64,000 nucleotides of DNA from Clostridium manihotivorum (GCF_004015185.1 NZ_CP025746.1:3179776-3243775); one strand, 5' to 3'. Shown: positions 8,659 to 17,732, numbered from the stretch's first letter. A program made the numbers and translations. The notes: generated by a model not told the origin, from the sequence alone.

Positions 8659-9531
8659 TTGCTAGGTATATTATTTATTTTTATATGTTTATTTTCCTTT
8701 GGAACCTTTATGATAATGGCAGATTTATTTAAACTTCCAAGTTATAAAGCATCTAAAGCAATTTTAAAGGTTAGTAAAAGAGAAAGAAAAAAGGTTAAAA
8801 ATACTGATGTATTTATTTTAGAGCTATCAACTAAGCTATCAAAATTTATAAAGCTCAATGATTATAAAAAGAAAAAAATGATAGCAAGTTTAAAGTCAGC
8901 AGAGATTAATTTATCTCCAGAAACTTATATAGCACAGGCTTTTGTAAAGGCAGGTATTGTATTTTTAATTATAGTACCTGCTTTATTTATTTTACCTATA
9001 ATTAGTCCTCTAGTTTTGTTTCTTTCAATAGCAGTTTATTTTAAAGAAACAAAAAAAGCTGATGAAGCAGTTAAAAAACAAAGAGAAGAAATAGAATATG
9101 AGCTTCCAAGGTTTACTTCAACACTTGTTCAGGAACTAAAGGCAAGCAGAGATGTATTATCAATACTTGAAAGATATAAGCAAAGTGCAGGTAGAAGCAT
9201 GAAAAGTGAATTAGAAATAACTGTTGCAGATATGAAGTCGGGAAGCTATGAAGCTGCTTTAACTAGATTTGAAACAAGGCTTGGAAGTTCAGTTCTATCA
9301 GAAATCGTTAGAGGGCTTATAAGTGTTCTACGTGGTGATGATGGAGTTGTATATTTTCAAATGTTATCCCATGATTTAAAACAGTTAGAGCTTCAAAGAC
9401 TTAAGACAATAGCAGCTAAGCAGCCAGGGAAGATAAGAAAATACTCCTTTGCCATGCTTATGTGCTTTATATTTATGTATCTCACAGTAATGGGAGTTGA
9501 GATAGTTAAGACTCTTGGTAATATGTTTTAG
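8659..9531 (+). CDS. tadC: TadC-like pilus assembly membrane protein
   Basis: 290-residue protein with an N-terminal helix, a paired hydrophobic region near residues 95-125, a GspF-type cytosolic domain (EYELPRFTSTLVQELKASRD) and a C-terminal membrane helix. It is the partner of the TadB-like protein in the platform that TadA drives. The start is TTG at 8659, preceded by GTGGAGGTGAG. It is followed closely by two TadE-like genes. Confidence 0.83.
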   Translation: MLGILFIFICLFSFGTFMIMADLFKLPSYKASKAILKVSKRERKKVKNTDVFILELSTKLSKFIKLNDYKKKKMIASLKSAEINLSPETYIAQAFVKAGIVFLIIVPALFILPIISPLVLFLSIAVYFKETKKADEAVKKQREEIEYELPRFTSTLVQELKASRDVLSILERYKQSAGRSMKSELEITVADMKSGSYEAALTRFETRLGSSVLSEIVRGLISVLRGDDGVVYFQMLSHDLKQLELQRLKTIAAKQPGKIRKYSFAMLMCFIFMYLTVMGVEIVKTLGNMF

Positions 9532-9543
9532 GGAGGTGCAAGG

Positions 9544-9951
9544 GTGAAAAAGATACTTAAATGCAAACGGGGTGAAGGCTATATTGATACTGTTGTTATT
9601 GTAATATCTGCGATGCTTGTCATAGCCTTTGCGGTAAAAGTATTTCCTGTTTTTACAGCTAAAAGTCAGCTTAATAGTTATACAAATGAAATCCTTAGAG
9701 AAGCTGAAATTTCAGGAAGGATAGGAAATGAAGTAGCAGAGAGAAATCTAAAGCTAAAGGAACAAACAGGAATTGATCCTAAGATAGTTTGGGAAGCAGA
9801 TTATATTAGTGGTACAAATAAAGTTCAGCTAAATGATGATATTACTGTAACAGTAACTAAGACATTAGACATAGGGTTTTTTAGCTTTGGCTCTTTTCCT
9901 ATTGAACTTACATCAAAGGCAACAGGAAGGAGTGAAGTTTATTGGAAGTGA
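9544..9951 (+). CDS. TadE-like minor pilin (DUF4320-like)
   Basis: 135-residue protein with a short basic leader, then KRGEGYIDTVVIVIS leading into a single membrane helix, and a C-terminal beta-rich domain ending in a Thr/Val-rich strand pair. The G-E-G-Y-I-D pattern resembles a class-III prepilin cleavage site with an acidic residue at +5. It looks like the DUF4320 family of clostridial conjugative elements, here embedded in a tad cluster. The start is GTG at 9544 behind GGGAGGTGC. It is probably a pseudopilin or minor pilin. Confidence 0.75.
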   Translation: MKKILKCKRGEGYIDTVVIVISAMLVIAFAVKVFPVFTAKSQLNSYTNEILREAEISGRIGNEVAERNLKLKEQTGIDPKIVWEADYISGTNKVQLNDDITVTVTKTLDIGFFSFGSFPIELTSKATGRSEVYWK

Positions 9952-10496
9952 TAAAAATAAAAGGGTTATTGAAAGAGAAAAAAGGAAATGCACTTCCGTT
10001 TGCCTGTGCTATTGTAATGTCTTTAATCATTATATTTAGTGGAATATCTGAATACTTAAGGCTTCAAATGATTGCTAAAGGTGTTCGTGATGCATTGGAA
10101 GCTTCAATCATTTCTGTTGCAGCTGCAAATTATGATGAAGTTTATAACGGACTTCGTGAAGGTTACAGTGGAGGATACTACTTATCTTCAGATAATAAGT
10201 GGGAAAGTAAATTAGATAATGGAGATATATATTCAGAGCTTAGTAATTTACTTGGTCTTAAAAAAGAAGGAGGCTATTATGTTAAGTTATCTAATGGAAA
10301 GGCAGAGTTTAAAGTATCAGATTTAAAAGTAAATGTAATTAATACTTCTTTAGCTCCAACAGAAACAAGTGGTAATCAAAGGTTTCAAGCAGAAGCATTT
10401 ATACTTCTTGAAGTCCCGATAGGATTTGGCTTTGATAAAGGTCCTCCATTGAAGATAAATTTAAAAGTAGTTTCAGGATATACACCGAAGTTTTAG
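9942..10496 (+). CDS. TadE/TadG-like minor pilin
   Basis: 184-residue protein with a basic leader ending KEKKGNALPFACAIVMSL and one membrane helix, then an extracytoplasmic domain with alternating strands (YYLSSDNKW, EAFILLEVPIGFG). Gly followed by a hydrophobic helix fits a TadE/TadG-type prepilin, although no acidic +5 residue is seen. It overlaps the previous gene by 10 nt. The start is TTG at 9942 (GTG at 9948 is an alternative), with AAGGAG about 9 nt upstream. Confidence 0.7.
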   Translation: MEVIKIKGLLKEKKGNALPFACAIVMSLIIIFSGISEYLRLQMIAKGVRDALEASIISVAAANYDEVYNGLREGYSGGYYLSSDNKWESKLDNGDIYSELSNLLGLKKEGGYYVKLSNGKAEFKVSDLKVNVINTSLAPTETSGNQRFQAEAFILLEVPIGFGFDKGPPLKINLKVVSGYTPKF

Positions 10497-10619
10497 GATT
10501 TCCACAATTTACATCTGTAAAGATTTGAAAAATATATAGACATTTTGAGTAAAATATGTTTATTTTTTAACAAGTGTAAAAAACATCGCTATATTAAAAA
10601 TTTGAGGGGGTAATGAGTA

Positions 10620-11186
10620 ATGAAAAAATTAAATTTGAAGGTAAAGAAAAATATCCTAATTTCTATGTGTGCAGTAGTAAGTGTAGTTCTTGTAGTTTCT
10701 ATTATTTCATTAACTACAAAAATACCGAAGGTTGAGGATATGCCTGCTTTAGCAAACAAGCCAGAAAACGTAACTGTTACAGAGGATGAGAGCAAGAATG
10801 AAGAACCTCATCCAGTAGTAGTGCCAGAAGTAAATAAAAAACAGGATTCAGAAAACACAAATAACATACCAGTTCCTAAGGTTACTCAAACTGAAGTTTC
10901 AAAATCACAGGTAGTAATTCAAAAGGAGAAGGCTCCTAAGCCAGAGCCTCCCAAAGAAAAACCCAAGACAACTGACAGCGTAACAGATAAAAGCAAAGTT
11001 CCTACTTACCCTGATAAGGAAATAAAGCCGCAGGCACAAACACAAACTCCAAAGGCAGGAGAGAAAAACAGTAAAGGACAAGTTTACTTCCCTGGTTTCG
11101 GATGGGTTGATGATGGTGGTGCTAATAAAGGCGAAAGTGTAAACTCTACTGGTAGTGTTAATAAGCAAGTAGGTACAATGGATTAA
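10620..11186 (+). CDS. Membrane-anchored Pro/Lys-rich protein (DUF6550-like)
   Basis: 188-residue protein with a basic N-terminus and one membrane helix (about residues 11-32), then a long low-complexity Pro/Lys/Glu/Thr-rich region (about residues 55-145) and a short C-terminal motif VYFPGFGWVDDGG. The disordered linker suggests a wall-spanning anchor. The C-terminal motif resembles the DUF6550 family found in clostridial mobile elements. GAGGGGGTAATGAG precedes the start. The function is not known; the location suggests pilus or conjugation surface biogenesis. Confidence 0.65.
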   Translation: MKKLNLKVKKNILISMCAVVSVVLVVSIISLTTKIPKVEDMPALANKPENVTVTEDESKNEEPHPVVVPEVNKKQDSENTNNIPVPKVTQTEVSKSQVVIQKEKAPKPEPPKEKPKTTDSVTDKSKVPTYPDKEIKPQAQTQTPKAGEKNSKGQVYFPGFGWVDDGGANKGESVNSTGSVNKQVGTMD

Positions 11187-11207
11187 AATAAATATCAATG
11201 ATTTCAT

Positions 11208-11243
11208 AGAGTATGGCGAGTAAAGCTGTACTCTCTTTTATTT
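11208..11243 (+). terminator. Intra-operon terminator-like hairpin
   Basis: AGAGTATGGC (11208-11217) pairs with GCTGTACTCT (11225-11234, two G-U) and is followed by CTTTTATTTT. It lies directly upstream of the ribosome-binding site of the next gene, so it may attenuate rather than fully stop transcription. Confidence 0.6.
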
Positions 11244-11256
11244 TGGAGGTGTATCA

Positions 11257-12969
11257 ATGAAAAAAATTACAGCTTTTTTGCTTTGTATAATGCTAATTAT
11301 TACTTCAGTACCTAAAAGTGCTTTTGCTGAAGGAAGTGGAAACTTCGATGGCGGTGGAGGAGGTATGGGAAGTGGTACAAATCAAAACTTTTGGAATGCT
11401 GGAAATGATGGTGTTAGAGTTACAGTAATAAGAAACAGTGATAGAATGCCTGTTACTAACTCTATTGATTTTTCAAATAATAATCAACCATCTACTTTGG
11501 CTCACTTTGGGAAGAAAAGCAAATTTGATTATAAAAACGGTGCTTCATTAACTCCAAGGATAAATGGATACGTATATTATAGACCTTCTCAGCCTATGCC
11601 TAGAATAATAGGATCAAGTAGTTATCAGATAAATATTGAAGCAACTAAAAGATACTTTTGCTCAGAGTATGCATTAAGACTAATCTCAAGCATCACAGGA
11701 ATGAAATATGAAAATATTATAAGTGGTGACTATAAAATATTACTAGAACCTATAGCATATATGACCTTTCAAGGAATGTATATGGCAATGACTGCTCATG
11801 AAGCTGCGTTATATGATGAAGCTTTAGGCGGAGTATTAAGAAGCAAGATGGTGAGCTTATCTCATAAGAATTTACCTCTTGCTTTATTTTTGCAAACTTC
11901 TGACTTAGGCTTTCCTGCATGGACAGGTTCAGATAGCCAAAAAGTTACTAATGCCCAGATAAAATCATATTTAGGACTTGGAATAATACGTTTTGCTGAT
12001 GCAGACAAAGGAGTGCAAGTAAGTACAAGCTCCTATGAATATAGAACCGATACAGATGTTATAACATCCATTACTGTAGCTACAGATAAAAGACGTACTC
12101 AAGATAATCCAGTGTCAGTAACCTTTAAGGTAGATGGAAAAAGCTATACAGTGAATGACATTTATATACCTGAAGGAGAATCACAGCTTGTATGGTTTAA
12201 ATGGCATACTCCTAAAACTCCACAGACTATGAATGTAAATGTCAGTGTAAGTGGCGCTGTTTCTTATGAGTCAAATATCACAGCAAAAATAGTAGAATTA
12301 AAAGAAAATACTCCACCAAATCCAACAGCCAATGATAAAAATGATAACTTTAAAGCTTCTAATATTCCAAGTAATCCTCAAAAAACAACAGCAACATGGG
12401 GAGAATGGGACAACTATTGGCAGCCACAATGGGAGTGGGAAGCAGATTGGAATTGGATAGATGGACAGTGGGTTGATAATGGGCATTGGATAGATAAAGG
12501 AGACTGGAATTTTAGATGGATAGGCTATTCTGCAAGTTTATCAGCTAGTTTAAATGTTAATCCTGATAGCAAAGTTCCAACAACTTTTAATAAAACAATG
12601 AAATCAGGTTATGGTATAAACTTAAATACTTCAACAAGCTTAAGCTCCAATGCTTCTAGCCTTGCTGTTACAGGCGCTCAAAATGTAATATCCTATTATC
12701 CAGAGTTTAATTATCAAAATTACAATAGAGTTTTAGAGAAAACTTCAGGAGAATATGTAGCAAGTTTTCAGCTGAAGAATAATAAGTATTCTACTTACAA
12801 TAGCAGAACACATTTTACTCCAGTTTGGTATCCAGATGGAGCTTATGCTGTTTATACTGAAGTTATTGATGCCTGGACTCCAGTTGGCATGTTATCAGCT
12901 AACTTAAGTGATTCAGTAAATATAAAAGGTAGCCTTTATGATGATTGGCATATTGGACCTAGAAAGTAG
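11257..12969 (+). CDS. Secreted Gly- and Trp-rich element protein
   Basis: 570-residue secreted protein. It has a clear signal peptide (MKKITAFLLCIMLIITSVPK, cleavage after KSAFA), a Gly-rich patch (about residues 30-45), a globular middle region, an Ig-like beta region near residues 255-345 (VSVTFKVDGKSYTV) and a striking Trp-rich segment near residues 380-430, with repeats such as DGQWVDNGHWIDKGDWNF. I do not recognise a catalytic motif. The position within the conjugation/Tad operon suggests a surface adhesin or pilus-associated protein. The family is seen mainly in mobile elements, but no function can be assigned from sequence. Confidence 0.75.
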   Translation: MKKITAFLLCIMLIITSVPKSAFAEGSGNFDGGGGGMGSGTNQNFWNAGNDGVRVTVIRNSDRMPVTNSIDFSNNNQPSTLAHFGKKSKFDYKNGASLTPRINGYVYYRPSQPMPRIIGSSSYQINIEATKRYFCSEYALRLISSITGMKYENIISGDYKILLEPIAYMTFQGMYMAMTAHEAALYDEALGGVLRSKMVSLSHKNLPLALFLQTSDLGFPAWTGSDSQKVTNAQIKSYLGLGIIRFADADKGVQVSTSSYEYRTDTDVITSITVATDKRRTQDNPVSVTFKVDGKSYTVNDIYIPEGESQLVWFKWHTPKTPQTMNVNVSVSGAVSYESNITAKIVELKENTPPNPTANDKNDNFKASNIPSNPQKTTATWGEWDNYWQPQWEWEADWNWIDGQWVDNGHWIDKGDWNFRWIGYSASLSASLNVNPDSKVPTTFNKTMKSGYGINLNTSTSLSSNASSLAVTGAQNVISYYPEFNYQNYNRVLEKTSGEYVASFQLKNNKYSTYNSRTHFTPVWYPDGAYAVYTEVIDAWTPVGMLSANLSDSVNIKGSLYDDWHIGPRK

Positions 12970-12978
12970 GAGGTACAC

Positions 12979-13569
12979 ATGAAATTTAACATAATATATG
13001 CTGACCCACCTTGGAGTTATAAAGTGTATTCAGACAAAGGAAAAGGAAGATCAGCAGAAAGCCATTACAGTACTATGAACCATGAAGATATATACAATCT
13101 TGATGTAGCAAGTTTAGCTGCAAAAGATTGTATTTTATTTTTATGGGTTACTTTCCCCAATTTAATAACTGGTATAGAAACTATTAAAAGATGGGGATTT
13201 ACTTATAAAACCCTTGGGTTTTGTTGGGTTAAAAGAAACAAGAAAAGTCCGTCATGGTTTTGGGGACTTGGATTTTGGACAAGAGCAAATCCTGAAATAT
13301 GTATCATAGCAACTAGAGGTAATCCAAAGAGATTATCTAAGTCAGTTCACTCTATTGTAGATACACCTATAGAGGAACACAGTAAGAAGCCAGATATAGT
13401 TAGGGAAAGAATTATTGAGCTATGTGGTGATTTACCAAGGGTTGAATTATTTGCAAGGCAAGAGTATGAAGGCTGGGTTTGTCTTGGAAATGAGATAGAT
13501 GGTTTAGATATTAGAGAAAGCATAAAAAGATTAAAGGAGAAGGGTTTAGATGAGAGTATTAATAGTTGA
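12979..13569 (+). CDS. MT-A70 family DNA N6-adenine methyltransferase
   Basis: 196-residue methyltransferase with catalytic DPPW (residues 9-12, in YADPPWSY) and the MT-A70 features FLWVTFPNL and GLGFWTRANPEICIIATRG. It would transfer a methyl group from SAM to adenine N6. The C-terminal EHSKKPDIVRERI and RVELFARQ segments complete the fold. No cognate restriction gene is adjacent, so it is an orphan methylase carried inside the conjugation operon, plausibly protecting transferred DNA from host restriction. Its end overlaps the next gene by 20 nt. Confidence 0.9.
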   Translation: MKFNIIYADPPWSYKVYSDKGKGRSAESHYSTMNHEDIYNLDVASLAAKDCILFLWVTFPNLITGIETIKRWGFTYKTLGFCWVKRNKKSPSWFWGLGFWTRANPEICIIATRGNPKRLSKSVHSIVDTPIEEHSKKPDIVRERIIELCGDLPRVELFARQEYEGWVCLGNEIDGLDIRESIKRLKEKGLDESINS

Positions 13570-13924
13570 GCCGCAAAAAATTCCTTATGAAGCAAACATA
13601 AATAAAGACTTACATTCCATGCAAAGAGTTGTTGGTGGACTAATTGAATGTGTTGATTTAGATAATGAAACAACCCTTGTATGTAATGAAGAAGGAAAAC
13701 TTCAGGGATTAGAAGGAAATAGACGTGTCGGAAGAGATATAATTGCTGGCACTTTTTTTATTTGTGGATTTAATGATGATGGTGAATTTATTTCACTATT
13801 CGATGAACAAATCTCAAAATACAAAGACAGATTTTATGAGCCAGAATCTTTTAACTACTACGATATGCAGGAACCAGAATTTTTTCAAATCTTCTATGCA
13901 GAAGATGAAGAACTTGAGCTGTAA
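13550..13924 (+). CDS. DUF3846-like protein
   Basis: 124-residue acidic cytosolic protein starting MRVLIVEPQKIPYEANI, with VVGGLIECVDL, a NEEGKLQGLEGNR segment and DIIAGTFFICG. This is the usual layout of DUF3846 proteins, which are common in Bacillota mobile elements and phages. No catalytic motif is visible. It overlaps the end of the MT-A70 gene, so the two are probably cotranslated. The assignment is to a domain of unknown function. Confidence 0.75.
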   Translation: MRVLIVEPQKIPYEANINKDLHSMQRVVGGLIECVDLDNETTLVCNEEGKLQGLEGNRRVGRDIIAGTFFICGFNDDGEFISLFDEQISKYKDRFYEPESFNYYDMQEPEFFQIFYAEDEELEL

Positions 13925-13935
13925 GGAGGGAAAAC

Positions 13936-14610
13936 ATGAATCCTATTATACCAATAGTTGTAATTATCATTTGTTTAATTGGTGGAGGAATAACTTTAGT
14001 TTATCTAAAAACTGATAAAAAGAAGGCTAAAGAAACTATAAATAAAGAGCAGAAAACTGCCAATGATTTTGTAAATGTTAAAGAAATTAAAGACCGTTTC
14101 CTTTATACAAGGGACGGTCAAATTATTATGTATATAAAAATTAATCCAATAAGCATTGATTTGTTATCAGAAAGAGAAAAAAAGCAGCTTTGTAAAACAC
14201 TTACTGCAGAGTTATCCAGTGAGCAGAAGCCTTTTAAGTTTCTTGCAGTATCAAGACCAGTAGATATTTCACCACTTATAAATGAATATACACAAATAAT
14301 TTCAAGTACTTCAGATCAAAAGCAAAAGGATTTGCTTAGAAATGAAATGCTTGTAATGAGCAACTATGCTTTATCAGGAGATGTAGTAGAAAGACAGTTT
14401 TATATTATGCTTTGGGAAAAGTATGAAGATGGCATTGAAAGGGATATGACAAGAAGGTGCTATGAATTTGTATCAAAGTTTGAAAGCGGCAATATAAGAT
14501 GTGAAATATTGAAAGAACAAGATATAGTAAGACTTTGTAATCTTGTTAATAATCCTGCCTATGCAAATGTTGAAGACACAGAGTTTGAAGCAACTATCCC
14601 TATACTCTAA
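13936..14610 (+). CDS. Membrane-anchored VirB4 N-domain/TraC-like conjugal protein
   Basis: 224-residue protein with an N-terminal membrane helix (about residues 4-24), then a mixed fold with GQIIMYIKINPISIDLLSE and FLAVSRPVDISPLI that resembles the N-terminal domain of VirB4/TraC-type proteins without the ATPase part. It is separated from the VirB4 ATPase by one small gene. It is probably an accessory that docks VirB4 on the membrane. The stop at 14608-14610 is followed by an open reading stretch in another frame, so a frameshift with the ATPase is unlikely. Confidence 0.65.
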   Translation: MNPIIPIVVIIICLIGGGITLVYLKTDKKKAKETINKEQKTANDFVNVKEIKDRFLYTRDGQIIMYIKINPISIDLLSEREKKQLCKTLTAELSSEQKPFKFLAVSRPVDISPLINEYTQIISSTSDQKQKDLLRNEMLVMSNYALSGDVVERQFYIMLWEKYEDGIERDMTRRCYEFVSKFESGNIRCEILKEQDIVRLCNLVNNPAYANVEDTEFEATIPIL

Positions 14611-14639
14611 AGCTGAAAATTAAACTATTTGGAGGAATT

Positions 14640-14873
14640 ATTATAGCAAATATAGATAACGAAAGAACTAGAATTTTTTATGGAAAGATTGATTTTTATT
14701 CTATGACAGGTAAAGTTATGGAAACTATTTATTATGAAAATAGAGAGGAATTTTATCAAGAGATAAAGGACAGCTATGAAGTAGGAAGACCTATTAATCC
14801 TACAGTATTATCAAAAGATAAATGCTTTGAAAGAGATTTTGATGAAGAAGATGAAGAAATGGAGATAGATTAA
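14640..14873 (+). CDS. Small acidic protein with a non-standard start codon
   Basis: An open frame of 77 codons fills the gap between the VirB4-N-like gene and the VirB4 ATPase. It reads IANIDNERTRIFYGKIDFYS and ends in a highly acidic tail (DFDEEDEEMEID). A strong TTGGAGG site at 14629-14635 is followed by in-frame ATT (14640) and ATA (14643), but by no ATG, GTG or TTG at suitable spacing. The stop overlaps the ATG of the ATPase gene (TAATG). The coding look and operon fit support a real gene using a rare start codon. The function is unknown. Confidence 0.6.
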   Translation: MIANIDNERTRIFYGKIDFYSMTGKVMETIYYENREEFYQEIKDSYEVGRPINPTVLSKDKCFERDFDEEDEEMEID

Positions 14874-16711
14874 TGGCTAAAAATAAAAAGAATACTCAAC
14901 AAGAAATATCAATAAATAGTGCACTTTTAAATATTATAACTCCAATGGGATTAGAGATTAAAAGAAACAGTCTTGTTATTGGAGAAAATACAGGTAAAGT
15001 ATATGGAATAGTAAAATATCCTCAGAAAGTTGATTATGGCTGGCTTTCTAAATTAACAAACATACCAAGTACCATTGTCAGTGTATCTTTTACACCAATT
15101 GACAATGGTTCTTTTATTGAGAGCCTTTCTAAAAGTGTTATTCAAAATCGTGGAGCAGCGGAGAGTGCAAAAGACCCATTAGCACAAAAGAGAGCTGAAA
15201 GAGCTGCTTTAGATGGAGAAAGAATAATGGTTCAGATAGACCAAAATGGCGAGACAGTAGGGCTTATGGGAATAACTATTATGCCAATATCAAAAGATGA
15301 TGAAGCTTTTAATAAAGTATGCAGAAAAACAGAGAGCACTTGTGCTATGAGTAAATGTAAGCCTAGAACTCTTGCTAATCTTCAAGAGCAGGCTTTTAAA
15401 AGTCTTTCACCTTTTTATACAAAAGACGAAAATATAGACCAAATTGTATCAAGAATTATTCCGTTATCCACCTTTGTAGGTGGATTTCCTTTTTCATCAA
15501 GTGGTTATAATGATGGTACAGGTTATTATTTTGGAAGGGACACCAGTGGTGGACTTATAGTTCTTGATACTTGGAAAAGAGGTAATGATAGAACTAATAC
15601 AAACATGGTTATTATGGGAGTTGCAGGAGTAGGAAAGAGCACAGCCGTAAAGCATATAGCATTATCTGAATATATGAAAGGAACTAAAATTATTTTTGTA
15701 GATCCAGAGCGCGAGTACAAAGAGCTTTGTGAAGCACTTGGAGGAGATTGGATTAATGCAGGTGGAGGAAGTAATGGTAGAATAAATCCACTTCAAATAA
15801 GACCTACACCTGTAGATGAAGATGATGAGCTTTACAAAGATGAAGGTTATGGCATGGGAGATATGGCAATCTATATTAAAAACTTAGAAATCTTCTTTAG
15901 TCTTTATCTTCCATCACTTACAGATAGAGAACGAGCTATACTAAAAGACAGCATTATAGAACTTTATAATAATTTTAATATTAGCTGGGATACTGACATA
16001 ATAAAGTTAAATAATGAAGATTTCCCAATCTTTTCTGACCTATATAAATTAATTGAAAAGAAGGCAAAGCAAAAAGAAAAAACACGCAAGGAAAGTGAAC
16101 AAAATATATTCGCTGACCTTGCATTACTTTTAAAAGATATTGCTATGGGCAGCGATTCATTCTTATGGAATGGACATAGCTCTATAAAAACAAATACCAG
16201 ATGTATATGTCTTGATACTCATGATTTGCAAAATACCAATGATAATATTAAAAGAACTCAATACTTTAATATACTTACTTGGTGCTGGCAGGAGATGAGT
16301 AAAGATAGAAATGAAAGAGTGTTGCTTATATGTGATGAAGCTTACCTAATGATAGATCCTAACGTACCTCAAAGCCTAGTGTTTTTAAGAAATGTAGAAA
16401 AACGTGCAAGAAAATATGAAGCTGGAATTGCTATAATAAGCCACTCAGTGGTTGACTTTTTAGACCCGCAAATTAAAATGTATGGACAGGCTTTGCTTGA
16501 TATACCATGTTTTAAGATAATTATGGGTACTGATGGACGAAATCTACAAGAAACTAAAGAGCTTTACAATCTCACAGATGCAGAGGAGGAACTACTTGCA
16601 AGCAAAAAGAGAGGAAATGCTCTAGTTATGATTGGTTCTAAAAGGCTGCATGTAGTATTTGAAATACCAGAGTACAAATTTGCTTATATGGGTAAAGCAG
16701 GAGGAAGATAA
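14873..16711 (+). CDS. VirB4-like conjugal transfer ATPase
   Basis: 612-residue ATPase that energises the type IV secretion channel. Walker A GVAGVGKSTAVKH is at about residue 249, VDPEREYKEL follows, and Walker B LLICDEAYLMID is near residue 485. The C-terminal GTDGRNLQETKELYNL is typical of the clostridial CD1110-type VirB4 group. The length fits the family. The gene overlaps the preceding small gene by one base and is followed 11 nt later by the C39-like hydrolase. It is the clearest evidence that the locus is conjugative rather than a pure Tad pilus. Confidence 0.93.
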   Translation: MAKNKKNTQQEISINSALLNIITPMGLEIKRNSLVIGENTGKVYGIVKYPQKVDYGWLSKLTNIPSTIVSVSFTPIDNGSFIESLSKSVIQNRGAAESAKDPLAQKRAERAALDGERIMVQIDQNGETVGLMGITIMPISKDDEAFNKVCRKTESTCAMSKCKPRTLANLQEQAFKSLSPFYTKDENIDQIVSRIIPLSTFVGGFPFSSSGYNDGTGYYFGRDTSGGLIVLDTWKRGNDRTNTNMVIMGVAGVGKSTAVKHIALSEYMKGTKIIFVDPEREYKELCEALGGDWINAGGGSNGRINPLQIRPTPVDEDDELYKDEGYGMGDMAIYIKNLEIFFSLYLPSLTDRERAILKDSIIELYNNFNISWDTDIIKLNNEDFPIFSDLYKLIEKKAKQKEKTRKESEQNIFADLALLLKDIAMGSDSFLWNGHSSIKTNTRCICLDTHDLQNTNDNIKRTQYFNILTWCWQEMSKDRNERVLLICDEAYLMIDPNVPQSLVFLRNVEKRARKYEAGIAIISHSVVDFLDPQIKMYGQALLDIPCFKIIMGTDGRNLQETKELYNLTDAEEELLASKKRGNALVMIGSKRLHVVFEIPEYKFAYMGKAGGR

Positions 16712-16722
16712 GGGGTGGTTTA

Positions 16723-17553
16723 ATGGCAATTGATCCTAAAACAGCAGCGACTATAGCAAAGATTGCAATGCAGTCTGTAAAAGATGAAGAAGAAAGACAT
16801 AAAACATTTTTGATAATTTTGGCACCGTTAATAGCGGTGCTTTTAATTTTGTCCTTTTTAGTTTATATACTCACAAGTCCTTTTCAAGCAATATCTCACT
16901 TTTTTACAGGTAATGAACTAAATTATGTTCAAGACATAACAAGCAGTTATAGCTATGGACAGCTTGTAAATCCAAATGATGAAAGCTATATAGAGAGCAG
17001 CGGATCAGACTTTTCGGGAGTTTCATTTAAAGATGGTAAAACAGAAGTTGTTTACTATAATCAAGCAGACACAAGGTGGAAGAATACTCCATATGGAAAG
17101 ACAGGAACTATAGGAAGAAGTGGCTGCGGACCAACTTCACTTGCAATAGTAGCTTCAAGTCTTACAGATAAAAAAGTTGACCCTGTTCAAATGAGCAAAT
17201 GGGCTTATGAAAATGGATATTACTTAGAAGGTACCGGTTCTTTTCACAGCTTAATTCCAGGTGGTGCAAAACATTTTGGCTTAAAGGTTGAAGGAGTTAA
17301 GTCAAATGAGCCTCAAAAATTAGTAGATGCACTATCACAAGGAAAACTCATTATTGCAATTATGGCAAAAGGACATTTTACAAACTCAGGACACTTCATT
17401 GTTCTTAGAGGTGTAACACAAGGCAGAAAAATATTAGTTGCAGACCCTGTAAGCAGAAAAAGAAGTGAACAAGAATGGGATTTATCTATTATCTTAAATG
17501 AAACAAACAAAGGAGCGGCAGCAGGTGGGCCATTTTGGATTATTAGCAAATAA
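16723..17553 (+). CDS. Membrane-anchored C39-like cysteine peptidase
   Basis: 276-residue protein with a membrane helix at about residues 25-52, a Ser/Tyr-rich stalk, and a C-terminal Peptidase_C39-like domain with catalytic Cys in RSGCGPTSLAIVASS (about residue 131) and His in NSGHFIVLRG (about residue 223). In the position of VirB1/CwlT proteins, it probably opens the peptidoglycan locally for the conjugation/pilus machine, although C39-like domains are proteases in other settings. It follows VirB4 directly in the operon. Confidence 0.8.
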   Translation: MAIDPKTAATIAKIAMQSVKDEEERHKTFLIILAPLIAVLLILSFLVYILTSPFQAISHFFTGNELNYVQDITSSYSYGQLVNPNDESYIESSGSDFSGVSFKDGKTEVVYYNQADTRWKNTPYGKTGTIGRSGCGPTSLAIVASSLTDKKVDPVQMSKWAYENGYYLEGTGSFHSLIPGGAKHFGLKVEGVKSNEPQKLVDALSQGKLIIAIMAKGHFTNSGHFIVLRGVTQGRKILVADPVSRKRSEQEWDLSIILNETNKGAAAGGPFWIISK

Positions 17554-17564
17554 GATGGAGGAAG

Positions 17565-17732
17565 ATGATGAAAAAGAAATTACTAATTGAATTATTTATT
17601 TATGTCATTATCGTGGTTATAGGCATAGTACTGCTATTTACCTATAAGCCACAAAGAGAGCCAATAACATTGCCATCGGATTTTAAGATTATACAGGGGA
17701 GTGAGAGCAATGCTTCTTTGCCTATCAAGTAA
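17565..17732 (+). CDS. Small single-pass membrane protein
   Basis: 55-residue protein starting MMKKKLLIELFIYVIIVV, with one membrane helix and a short outside tail containing LPSDFKIIQGSES. GATGGAGGAAG precedes it. Its 3' end overlaps the start of the following CpaE-like gene in another frame. Size and position suggest an accessory of the pilus or conjugation apparatus; no family is recognised. Confidence 0.55.
   Translation: MMKKKLLIELFIYVIIVVIGIVLLFTYKPQREPITLPSDFKIIQGSESNASLPIK

Noticed and set aside
13743..14015. 90-codon open frame overlapping the DUF3846-like gene
   Set aside because: It overlaps two better genes in another frame, and its composition (runs of Asn/Leu/Cys) looks like a shadow; no own ribosome-binding site.
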